Translations under genes and position numbers: made by a program
Assembly (NCBI GenBank): GCA_014529385.2
Contig: CM043946.1
Span: 20,514,577-20,578,576, forward strand
Origin: Adiantum capillus-veneris
Lineage: Eukaryota > Streptophyta > Polypodiopsida > Polypodiales > Pteridaceae
DNA length: 64,000 nt
Direction of reading: 5' to 3'
Shown here: piece after piece, positions 10,681-20,260 of the stretch
How the letters are laid out: the number at the start of each line of letters is the position of its first letter
How positions within the stretch are numbered: the first letter of the stretch is position 1
Notes under the pieces: generated by a model
What the model was told of the DNA's origin: nothing
Databases searched by the model: none
The model's input: the letters and a program-made list of their open reading frames with translations, nothing else

Positions 10681-12676
10681 TACACATCTGCTCAATTTTC
10701 AGGAAAAATGAAGGTGGAGTGCGGTTACTTTTGCACTCTTTTATTTGAGTAGAGAGGATGGTTTTGGTGTTTCCCTCAATATTTTTGAATTTAGATCACT
10801 TTTGCCCAACCAAAAGCAAAAATTTGTTTCTGCTTTGTGGTTTTTGGCTATCTAGCAAAATTTTGGTGTTTTGATCAACTTTGTTCACTTTTTTGTTGCG
10901 GTCCCTTTTGGCAAAGTTGTTCCACTAGTTATCAAGAATGTACTGGTCAAATATCAACCTCAAATGTCAAATAGGTACATGGATTGTGATCCATGTTTGG
11001 AAGCACTCTATCATGGATTTTGTCCTATTGATCCTCACTCCTTGTAAAAGTAAAATATCACCCCCTTTTGAATTTGGAACACTAAAAGCTCAATCCCCCC
11101 AAATTTTACTAGATTTCCAAGGTTTTCTGCAGACTTGTCCAATTTCTTGATTTTGGATGTACTTTAGTAGTCTATTTATGGTCACACTTTGGATTCTGGT
11201 ATCTGAGAGCAGGCTTTAGCAATGGGTGACAATTTCTAATCAATTGGTCACAGAGGTACATGAATTGCGATCCATGTTCCTCAACAAAACTGGAAAGAAA
11301 TTGTTCAGTTTGTTTCCTACAAGATTGTTTATACCTTTTTGCAAGGTAATTTTGAGTTTGAATCAATTTTGATGCTTTGATCATCAAATTTGAGGTCTTT
11401 TGTACCAAAATATGGTTTCGGTTAGTTTTTACCCTCATTCCTTTAGCCCCATTTGATGGTTGAAGTTTTTATTTAACCTACTCCTATGAACTGAAATGAA
11501 TCTATAAACAAAAACGAAATGGATGGCAGAACAATCCTTTCTAAGCATAGAGAAAACCAAAGAGTGAATTCCTTTTGTATCTCCCTTACAACTCTCTTTG
11601 CTCATAAAGAGTAGAATTGTCCAGTCCCCGACTCCAGTCTCTACCAAGCACTAAACCCTTGTCTAGCTGCTTTACTGCCTAAGTGTAAATGGAGGGTGTC
11701 AAAATCTTTAGAAAGGAGGCTTTTTCATATGACTAGGTCACTCACAACCTAAGGATTGACTCCTCGATCACGACGTCAATGTTAGTGTGTCACTCGACAC
11801 ATGGACGTCTGTAAGATATCTATCTGGCACTAACATAATGTCAATACTCAGGGAAATGACTTGAAATGGGACACAAATACTCTTTGAGATTGTCAATTTC
11901 AAGAAGCGAACCTACAAAACTACACAATTGACTACTATAAAAAATCTATCACTCTCTAGTACCTATGTCCAATCTCACCGCTCTAGGTCATCATGCTTTT
12001 TTGGCACCCAAAAATAGTCGAAATGCAACAAAATGTACGAAAAAGTATTACAACACCTAAGTGCACAATCCTACCAAGTTTTGTGGTCATTAGAGGAGGT
12101 ACCAAAATCACGATCCATCCCAAAAAAATGTGCAAAAAATTGCAACTAAATTATTCAGAAAGATAGTTATATGGCTTAGAAACACTTATCCAAGGTCAAA
12201 ACAAAATAACCATTCTAATACTCAAATCCGTGAATTTAGCTCACAAATAGGTTGTCATAAGCCACCACAAAACTGAGAATGATTACACTTAGATTCAATA
12301 GTAAGAGACAAGGAGCAAAATGCACTAATCAAAATCAATTTCTAATTACCAGACAAAGAGAAAGATTGATTACAAGTTGTAAATGAGTTGCAACTCACAC
12401 TCAACGTCTAAAAACTCCTTACAAATAATGATAATGTTATCTTAGAAACTAAGGGTTTTGACTCAAACACTTCGGACTTTTTCCCACGGCCATTGTCCAC
12501 TTTACAAGTCTTGTAGATTTTTAAACAGAATATAAAGAATGTTAAGCTTTGTGAGTACACTTCAAGAATCATCACTCTATAATCACAAGGTTTCTTCAAA
12601 AAAAGGTAGGATACAATGCAGTACTGTGGCTTGTCACCAGCTCTTTGGGTGCCTGTTCGATGTATCCTTTCAAACA
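10681..12676 (-). mobile_element. Old Ty3/gypsy fragment: 5' LTR and leader (A/C-type family)
   Basis: On the minus strand a putative LTR runs from about 12676 to 11780 (about 0.9 kb, beginning TGTTTG and ending in CA). A degenerate primer site follows at 11762-11778 at the place where element A has its Asp-tRNA-type site. The sequence next to it resembles A's leader next to its primer site. The leader (11760 down to about 10681) holds two palindromes 281 bases apart. No coding part remains. The fragment looks strongly decayed and older than A, C and D. The LTR outer end is a best guess based on length. Confidence 0.6.
10977..11277. repeat. Palindrome pair P3 (ACATGGAT / ATCCATGT arms)
   Basis: Two 20-bp near-perfect palindromes lie at 10977-10996 and 11258-11277, 281 bases apart. 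The arms are ACATGGAT and ATCCATGT, with one arm base changed in the second copy. The centres are TGTG and TGCG, both CpG-transition forms of CGCG. Confidence 0.8.
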
Positions 12677-12689
12677 ACCTATCTCCTGT

Positions 12690-13740
12690 GAAAGGAGCCA
12701 GGCTATGTGTCTGGAGCTAGCTACCCCCCCAAGGTATTGAGGTATTTTTTACTTATTCCTTGGATGAAACACATGTTTAAAAGCAAGTCCAAAATTGAAC
12801 TTCTCACATGGCACACCAATCATGGCTCAAATAATGGAATGATGCATGTCCTTGCCGATTCACGTGCATGGAGGTACATAGAGATTTAGTGGTGATAGTT
12901 TATACTAAAGCCTCAACACTCAAGGCTTGGGTTGTCAAGGAATGGGGTCAACCCCTTTGATGCTAAGTCTACATCATGGAGCACTTGGCCAGTGGTGATC
13001 ATCAACTACAATATTCCACCTTGGGAGACATGGCAAAAAGGGAAATGTACTCCTTTCTTTGCTTGTGCCACAGAAGTACAAAGTGACAAATATTGATGTC
13101 TACCTTTAGCCCCTCATTAAGGAATTGGATAAGTTATGGTAGTGCATCTCTGTTTTGGATGTTTCACTTCTTGAGGAGAGGAGAGAGGACATTGTGAGGA
13201 ATATCATTATGTGAACTATGCACCACTATCTTGGACTTGGAGAGAATTCTGGTAAGTTGTGTTCATTCTTCTCGCTCTTCATTATTTGAAGAGAAGAGAT
13301 TTTCTCTAACGGTATGAGTGTAGGATTTTCCACATTGGGCCACAATGCTTGTCCTACTTGTAGACCATCATTACTGATGAAGCGGCTAGATGCCTTTCCT
13401 AAGGTAACTTATCCAAACAACCATGATTTTGTCATAGCATTTGGGAGTATTACTATAGCATTGAAACACCCCTGTCTACTCCACCAAAAGGTATATCAAG
13501 GTGCTCCATATTTTAAGTCTTCCATATTGGAGGCACTTAAATATTCAACACCTCTTAAATCACATGCACATATTCAAGAATGTTTCTCACACCCTATTGG
13601 GGGCGAGGAAGTATTTGAGGAAAGTACTGAAAATTTGCATTTCATTGTACATATAAAGCCGAGATACTTGAATAGCAAGTATATGAAGCTTTGTCTTCAT
13701 GAGAGCCTAGGGAGAAGCTGTGGGGCTCAAGCTTGAGGAT
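12690..13740 (+). pseudogene. CACTA (En/Spm) TNP2-type transposase, decayed copy 2
   Basis: A plus-strand remnant of the Transposase_21 domain of plant CACTA transposase. In order it shows SGASYP then PKVLRYFLLIPWMKHMF, then WHTNHGSNNGMMHVLADSRA. Next come LGLSRNGVNPFDAKSTSW then TWPVVIINYNIPPW, then NIDVYL and PLIKELDKLW. After a short intron it reads GFSTLGHNACPTC. These are the classic ordered blocks of the family, including the DS/DT-A-W and CPTC signatures. The piece begins inside the protein and lacks the DUF4218 and DUF4216 parts. It has in-frame stops around 12900 and 13100 and small shifts, so it is not functional. The old LTR fragment ends directly before it, suggesting that element inserted into this copy. 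Confidence 0.92.
13252..13323 (+). other. Conserved intron in CACTA copy 2
   Basis: A 72-base segment with GTAAGT and TAG ends sits immediately before the exon encoding GFSTLGHNACPTC. It aligns with 6057-6133 of copy 1. Confidence 0.85.
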
Positions 13741-13803
13741 GAAGTAGCAATAGGAAATTTGTTTGAAGGTCATTGCATTCCAACATATAATACATTGGTA
13801 GGA

Positions 13804-14077
13804 AAACACTTGTACCATTGCATGGGGAGCCAATTTATTAGCGGGCATAAGAAATTTTAAAATACCCACATGTACCTTGTAATTGTTGGCTTGTGTTCAC
13901 CTTGGTAATTGAGTCCAAATTTACTTTTTTACCCATTGTCATGCACATCAAAGGCTAAAAGTGGCAACTCTCTATGCACTTTCTTATTTGCCGCATTAAT
14001 AAGAACATGCAGGTAGCTAGGTGTAGGTTTATTTTGAGGTGATAGAGTGCTCTTCAGTTTTGATTAGTGGGGTGCCT
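13804..14077. repeat. Right arm of the 273-bp inverted repeat
   Basis: The reverse complement of this segment matches 4005-4277 end to end, with a clear boundary at AGGCACCCC on the outer side of both arms. It lies directly beside element A. The flanks outside the arms show no convincing target-site duplication. Confidence 0.8.
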
Positions 14078-14244
14078 AGGTCTATGGCCCATTATTGCCT
14101 GTATGCCCTGACTTTGCGTTTTTTTCTGCACATGAGGTCAATTTTGGCCCAAATGTGATGAAACTTGGTGGCTAGCATGTAAAGGCTATTCAAAAAATGT
14201 GTGTGATGAGAGTTGTTGGGTTCTATGCCGATAAATACCCTTGA

Positions 14245-14266
14245 GACATCCTACACATAGGATGTC
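14245..14266. repeat. P1 palindrome in the 3' part of element A
   Basis: A 22-bp copy of element A's palindrome with arms GACATCCTA and TAGGATGTC and centre CACA. It lies downstream of A's promoter-like block, the same relative position as the P2 copies at 60639-61241 in C. Confidence 0.85.
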
Positions 14267-14882
14267 TCCTGATGCTTTTTTAATGGAAACTGCTACTGGT
14301 GCCTGCCCTTAGTTCCCCCAAGTCCCTTTTAAGCCTAATTTCAACAAAAAAGTCAAATGGATAAAAAGTAACTCCCTGTGTGGATTTCAGAGCCTCGGAG
14401 TCGTTTTCTGACTTTTGGTGTGCTTTTCGGCGATGAAATTTCTTGATGTTGGTCTCCATAGCTTCTCGATCCCTGGGGGATCCTTGCCTTATGGTTTTTG
14501 TCAACTTTGGCTTCACCGGAGCTCCATTTGGCAATTGGTCGCTCTAGAAGCACCCGTGGTTGCGTTTACATGTCTTCGATGACTTGTGGTGGTCTACCAC
14601 CATAGGTCTTGATTGTTGATGGTCTAGGAAAGCCGCTCGTGAAGTTTGGTGGCAAACGGACATGCGGTTTGACGGCGAGAGCTATTTGATGCTTTGTGTG
14701 TCTGATGCCGTTTCTGAAGTTTAGTGCCGCTTCGGGTCACCTTTTGGTCATGTGGGCTACATAGACTTGTCGAGCATGTCGAGATGCACCTACCCATGAA
14801 TTTTGGTAGCTAGGAGTTAGGGTTTTTCCTGATGGTTTTCTACTGCCTTTGGACATCCAAGACTGGTCTCCTATGCTAGGGT

Positions 14883-15061
14883 AAGCTGCCGATGAAGTCT
14901 CATTGCTTTTGGGTTAGCCGTTAGGTGGTCACTTCTACTTGTAGGTCTCTATTGTCCGCTTTCTGTGTGAACCAAGCTGCCAATGAAGTCTCATTGCTTT
15001 TGGGTTAGCCGTTAGGTGGTCACTTCTACTTGTAGGTCTCTACTGCCCGCTTTCTGTGTGA
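14883..15061. repeat. 91-bp tandem duplication
   Basis: Two adjacent, nearly identical copies (14883-14973 and 14974-15061) start AAGCTGCCGATGAAG or AAGCTGCCAATGAAG and end with TTTCTGTGTGAA. A recent local duplication within element A's 3' non-coding region. Confidence 0.9.
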
Positions 15062-15194
15062 AACCTACGCTAGTTTTTGCGACAAAACGACAAACATGCG
15101 CGAAAAGCTCAAGGTGGTGAGCCTACCTCTCATGTCTAAAGCCCGTCGGATAGTTGTGCGTGTCGTAGAAGCTGCTGGAAGTTTCATTCGCTCT

Positions 15195-15275
15195 AGGTGG
15201 CAGAAGCTCTCTCTCAAAGGTAAATAGTGGAAATGAGCTAAAAATGAAGTGAAAATTTCTTATAATGGAGGCCCC
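15195..15275 (-). promoter_or_regulatory. Promoter-like block in element A, downstream of pol
   Basis: Read on the minus strand this has CCATTATAAGAA, then CATTTCCACTATTTACC, then TTTGAGAGAGAGC. The same ordered blocks occur at 59830-59905 in element C. A TATA-like core a fixed distance from a conserved pyrimidine/GAGA patch suggests a promoter for a second transcript. It does not match A's own 5' LTR. An alternative is the LTR of a lost unrelated element. Confidence 0.45.
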
Positions 15276-16086
15276 CGGACCACTTTTCATGAAATTTGAC
15301 ATGTGCTCCCAACTTCTTGTGAGATGCGGTTTAGGCTAAAAAATTTCTTAATTTGGACTCCATTTGCCCAGTTTACAAGAAATTTGACGTTTCGGTCAAA
15401 ATCTGGCCAAATCACGCTTTCCGCTCCAGTCTCATAACTGCACCCCCAATGTACCATAGGTTGTCCTATAGTCACTGATCATCTCCATATTTTTTGTTTT
15501 TCATTATGATCGTTTTTCACCTGCTTTTTGTATTTTTGAAGTTTTTTTGTAGAAAATTAGCAAAATTAGAAGGAAAATAGCAAATCAAACCGAGAAAATC
15601 CCCAAAAATCATAAAAAATAAAAAGCATCACCGCAAAACATTATATACACTCACATGCAATTTTTATAGCCGGATTTCTCCATTTTACCAATATTTTGCC
15701 CGAAAAATGGTTATTTTTACTTATATACACACACCTAGGGGCTTGATTTGGCGTTTGACCCCATATACCTGTAGATTCACGTTGTATAAGGGCATATGTA
15801 CTTGTGTTAGTCCAAAAAATTTTACAATCAAACAACAACCCTTAAAATAGTCGAAAAACATGCCCTTTTTTGCTCTTTCTGCTATTGGGTGTGCATTTGA
15901 GGATGCCTCCCCCCCTCCTAGCCGGAGTCCTCCCGGACGACAAGGTATCTCCTCGGAGTGTGTGCCATATATGGGTTGACAAAATTGTGCTAATGCTTGG
16001 CCTTTTAATGTGGCCCTATGTTATGCATACTCGGTCAATGCATGGAAAAATTGATGCTGTGCAAGAGAAGGGTATAAGCAAGATGC

Positions 16087-17301
16087 TTATTGGCATTTGC
16101 CCTCGAGGTTTCCTGTTTTCTTTGCAAGTAAAAGCTGTAACTCTATTGCTCTTTGTTTGATTGTCTTCCTTGCAAAAGTCGCTTGCTTTGCCGCTACTGT
16201 TGATATGGCCGTAGTTGTCTCCTTGGAGAGAATTTTCGTGGCCGAATTGGCCGTAGACCTTATCTCTTTTGCTTGCCATTTGTATCTTTGTGTGGCCGGT
16301 CTTTGTAGGTTTATTGCTATTGCCGTGGTTTCTATTGTTTTGTTGCTGATGGGCATCCACATAAAGCGGTTTATTGGTTTCATATGCAGTTGTTTGCCTT
16401 CCGATGTTGCTTCTACTGAAGGGAGTTCCTTTTGCCTCGGTTTCAATATCCAGATGCGAGTCGTATTTGAGTTGTTGCTGAGCATTTTCTTTAGGATCCA
16501 TATCAGTTTTATTCCCTTGGTTTTTGGTTTAACTATTTGTTGTTGTTGAATTCTTATGTTGTATTGTGGTTTGTCATCCATGTCATTTCTATCGTTCCGC
16601 ACCCAAACTTGTTTTTCTCGTGTTGGTAACTCTGATCTTTGCACTGCGGTCGATGACTTCTTATACATGTTGTGAGCATGGTTGGCAGTTCTCGGTTTGT
16701 TTTTTAGTGTCACCCTGCCTTTTGGTGCTTTATCCAATGATTGCATGGCTGGCGGCTGATGATTCCAGGGTTGTTGAGCAAAGGCTACTACCTGTTGTTC
16801 TTGTGCATGCTGAATCTTGACTGCATTCGCATTCCAATCTATGTGCACATTATACTCTTTTTGCCAAGGTTGTCCCAACAACATGGAGTGTTGTGTGCTT
16901 TCATTCTCAACCACATAAAACTTGTGTGGGTAAATATATTGATGTACTTGTACATGCAATACATTCCAGCCCAATGTTTTTAGCGAATGTGATGTACTAC
17001 TTTCCAGCACTTGTGGAGTAGGATGAAGTTGACCTGTGGGCTTGAGCTGTTTGTATAATCTGTAAGAGATCAAATTTGCTTGAGCTCTCGAATCAAGCAA
17101 TGCCGTCGATTCGATTCGATTGCTACCCACTTTAATTGCAATTATTGGCTCCACTGCGTCTTCATCAAAATTCGTTGGTCGAATGGCATTGATTCGCAAC
17201 GGTGATCCACACTGTTGTTGTTGTCGCATAAGTCTTCTTTTTGCAATGCATTCTTGTGCTTCTGCTTGAGCTTCTTCTTGTACCCTTTGTTTCTCCTTCA
17301 T
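16087..17301 (-). CDS. Element A ORF after integrase, with second retropepsin-like domain
   Basis: A single 404-codon frame. Residues about 45-175 look like an aspartic-protease fold. There is a hydrophobic-hydrophobic-Asp loop (ALLDS) after a beta-rich lead (PIIAIKVGSNRIEST), and later the paired motif MLLGQPWQKEYNVHIDW typical of the C-terminal half of retropepsins. The remainder is Gln, Asn and Lys rich and probably disordered. The frame follows the integrase region by a short gap. Its counterpart in element C (58148 on) has the loop LVDTGARVNAVSY. This is a different domain from the usual protease between gag and RT, which A also has. Its role is unknown; a capsid- or envelope-processing protease or a domesticated binding fold are both possible. 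Confidence 0.7.
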   Translation of the reverse strand: MKEKQRVQEEAQAEAQECIAKRRLMRQQQQCGSPLRINAIRPTNFDEDAVEPIIAIKVGSNRIESTALLDSRAQANLISYRLYKQLKPTGQLHPTPQVLESSTSHSLKTLGWNVLHVQVHQYIYPHKFYVVENESTQHSMLLGQPWQKEYNVHIDWNANAVKIQHAQEQQVVAFAQQPWNHQPPAMQSLDKAPKGRVTLKNKPRTANHAHNMYKKSSTAVQRSELPTREKQVWVRNDRNDMDDKPQYNIRIQQQQIVKPKTKGIKLIWILKKMLSNNSNTTRIWILKPRQKELPSVEATSEGKQLHMKPINRFMWMPISNKTIETTAIAINLQRPATQRYKWQAKEIRSTANSATKILSKETTTAISTVAAKQATFARKTIKQRAIELQLLLAKKTGNLEGKCQ

Positions 17302-18480
17302 TCATTGTTTTCCTTGATGGATTTGTTGATGCATATCCTGTGTTAGTGGTAAATAATATTTCTTCAATCGACACCCACTAATCCAGTTTGGCATTTCTTC
17401 ACCTGTTAATGTAGCAAGCTTGACAGCTCCGCTTTGTGATAGGTCACTAATCACAAAGGGTCCCATCCCTCGCTTTTAAAGTTTCTTGGCATGTTGTTTC
17501 AAGGTATAAACAAGTACATAATCACCAGTTTTGAACTCTTTCGTGCGCACATGCTTGTCAAAAAACTCCTTTTGTCTTCTTTTTTTAGCATAGATCGAAG
17601 CTACAGCTCTCAAGAGAAGTTCATCTAGCTTTTCAAGATCATCTATTCTTGAAGAGAGCTCATGCCCTGTCCATTCTAAGCGTTTCGCTACTCATAGAGT
17701 TGGAATTAAAAAATCTATGGGTAATATAGCATTTAGGCCAAACACTATGTTGTACGGTGTCGTTCCTATCGATGTTTTGTAAGCTACCCTATATGCCCAT
17801 AGTGTTGAGTGTAGCTGCTGATCCCAATCTGTTCTTGACTCTGATACAATTTTAGTTTGCATAGTGTTTTATTTGTGGCCTCTGCTTGTCCATTTACCTG
17901 TGGATGATATGGAGTAGATTTTCTATGTATGACCATGAATTCCTCGAGTAGGTATTCAATTACTTCATTAAGAAAATGTGTTTCTCGATCACTGACAATT
18001 TCTATTGGTAAACCGTATCATACAAAGACATTCTCATACAAAAATTGTGCAGTGGTTCGTGCATCTGTTTTTTGTGTTGCCTTGGCTTCCGCCCATTTCG
18101 TGAGATAGTCCGTAGCCACAATGATATATTCGGTATGGGTGCGATATGCAGGGGGTGAAATAGGCCCCACAAAATCAATGCCCCATTTTGCAAATTCCCT
18201 TGCTCCCATCATTGGCCGTAGTGGCATCTCATCTCTCTTTATCGGCACCTAGGTGCGTTGACAAGCGTCACAACACTTTACAAACTCGTCAGTATCCATA
18301 TGCAATGTAGGCCACCATATTCCTGCGGTTAAGACAATTTTTTCCGTCTTATCACTTGAATAATGGCCTCCACTTATTCCGCCATGTGCGTGTTCTAGAA
18401 TCAGTAGGTATTCACTTTCACTTGCACAGATTCTAAGTTGATTGTCCTTTCATCGCTTATAGTGTTAGTTCCCAATTAAC
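17302..18480 (-). pseudogene. Element A integrase core, C-terminal part and second zinc module
   Basis: Integrase inserts the element's cDNA into the host chromosome. The core is recognised by KWGIDFVGPISPPAYRTH and YIIVATDYLTKWAEAK, and further on by a Ser-Asp-Arg block and a Gly-Gln-Ala-Glu block that hold the remaining acidic residues of the DDE triad. A basic C-terminal tail (about 17500-17650) follows. Just upstream is a zinc-binding module containing GIWWPTLHMDT and CDACQ, the copy closest to the core. The frames are interrupted a few times. The layout matches element C at 56735-57987. Confidence 0.8.
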
Positions 18481-19000
18481 TGAAAGTCACGAGCCTCCAG
18501 CTCTATAGCCCTTTTTCGTACTGTTGTTATGTTTTCAGGAAACGTCCATGTGGTTAAGAAATCAATGATATATTGACTCCATGCAGGTGCAATGTTTACC
18601 TGAAACAATGTCGCGTGATCCACTGGTCGTTTGGCACTACATATAGTACAATTGGTGACATAAGCATGTGTGTCTGCGTACATAGTTGGCCAATAAACCC
18701 CTAATTGTTTCAGTCTCTGGTGTGTTTTCACTGTTGAACAATGAAATGCACAATCCTGGACATGCGCTTCTTCAAGATAACACTCGCATTCTTTCGAATT
18801 TATACATAATCGTAGAATTTGGTCCGATCCTAGATGATACAGCCGTCCTGCAATCAACTGGAAGTTTTTTGTTTGTCGAATTGTTTGTTGTTTGGATCTG
18901 TCTTCTGTGTTATCAAACCTACCTCCAAAAGAAAGAATGCTAACAATTTCTTGAGACCATTTGGGTATCATTTCAATATTGAAAAGATAAGCATCTGGTA
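18481..19000 (-). pseudogene. Element A extra integrase-type zinc-binding module
   Basis: Between RNase H and the usual integrase N-terminus lies an additional complete HHCC-type module. It reads FQLIAGRLYHLGSDQILRLC, then EEAH, then LGVYWPTMYADTHAYVTNC followed by TIC. After a linker (APAWSQYIIDFLTTWTFPEN) the same pattern starts again for the second module at about 18250-18480. So linker plus zinc module is present twice in tandem. The pieces flanking it are decayed in places, but this block reads well. Confidence 0.75.
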
Positions 19001-20260
19001 TGTCATCATCTACTCCTTCAGGAGCTTCCCCGTTGTGTATCCTTGAAAGATGATCAGCCCGTAGATGAGTTTTACCCTTTTTGACTACCACTGTGAAATC
19101 AAACTCTAGCAATATAATAAACCAACGTACAATCCTCCCGGTATTGCATGGATTATTCACTAGATACAAAAGAGCTTGATGGTCTGTAAAGAACACAAAT
19201 TTTTTTACGAGCAAATAATGTCAAAATTTCTTTACATCATAAATCATTCCTAACCCCTCCCTTTTGGTGGTTGTGTAGTTCTTTTCCGCACTGTTTAACT
19301 GTCGGCTTGCATAACAAACTAAAAAATCCATTGTTCTGTCTCCAGGTTGAGCCAGAATACTCCCAATTGCATATGCAGATGCATCAATGTGAACATGGAA
19401 TATCTTTTCCCAATCCGGTGCTTTAAGTACAGGTGATGATACAAGGTTTTCCTTTAGCTTTTGGAATGAAGTTTCACACTCCTCGGTCCAGTCGAAACTG
19501 ACTAACAAATGATACAGAGGCTGTGCGATGACTACATACATATATATGAATCTTTAATAATATCTGTAGTGTCACATGAAGGATTGCACTTGTTTTGCAT
19601 TAGTAGGTCTGGGCATGTCTACTATGACTTTGATTTTGTCTAGGTCAGTGGTTATGCCATTTCTTGAGACAATGTGTCCTAAGATGCAGCCCTGCCTAAC
19701 CATAAAAATGCACTTTTCTGGGTTAAGACAGATTTGATATGTTTTGCATTTTTCAAATACCTTTTGCAAATGGTCAATATGTTCCTCTCGTAGAAGAGAG
19801 TGTACACAAAGATCATCCATGTATATTTCTAAGAATATTCTCAGGTATTCTTTGACCGCATGCGTCATTAACCTTTGAAAGTTGGCTGGGGCATTAGTTA
19901 AGCCAAAAGGCATAACTCGATACGCATAAATTCCCCATTGTGTGGCAAACACGTTTTGTGTTGATCCTCTATTACAATTGCCAGTTGGTTGTATCCTGAA
20001 AACCCATCTAGAAAGGAATAAGCCCGTTTCCCGACCACCCTCTCAAGTACATGTTCTGTGATCGGCAAGGGATAATTATCCCTTATGGTGGCCGCATTTA
20101 CCTTTTTGAGGTTTACACACACTCTCAGTTTTCCGTTCTTCTTGGGGACTACCACAATGGGTGACACCCAATGTGTATGTTTGATTTCATAGATGAATTC
20201 AGCATCCATCAGCTTGTCAATCTCCTCTTTGATTCGTTTAGCAAATGTGTCATTGTATGT
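19001..20260 (-). pseudogene. Element A reverse transcriptase and RNase H
   Basis: RT copies the element RNA into DNA and RNase H removes the RNA strand. RT blocks seen are WVSPIVVVPKKNGKLRVCVN, then NYPLPI, then SFLDGFSGYNQ, then PFGLTNAPANFQRLM, the catalytic YMDDLCVHS, and LGHIVSRNGI. RNase H follows with HVHIDASAYAIGSILAQPG, then CYASRQLNSAEKNY, then FVFFTDHQAL. The order and spacing are standard for Ty3/gypsy. The region is broken in a few places. The catalytic box is YMDD, shared with element C, whereas B and D have FFDD. Confidence 0.88.

Noticed and set aside
14500-15890. 3' LTR of element A
   Set aside because: It follows a purine tract as a 3' LTR would, but by eye it shows no match to A's 5' LTR (27586-28515). 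The related region in C likewise does not match C's 5' LTR.
16097-16983. Hydrophobic plus-strand frames that look like membrane proteins
   Set aside because: They are antisense to the Gln/Lys-rich ORF after integrase in element A; the hydrophobicity is a mirror of its codons.
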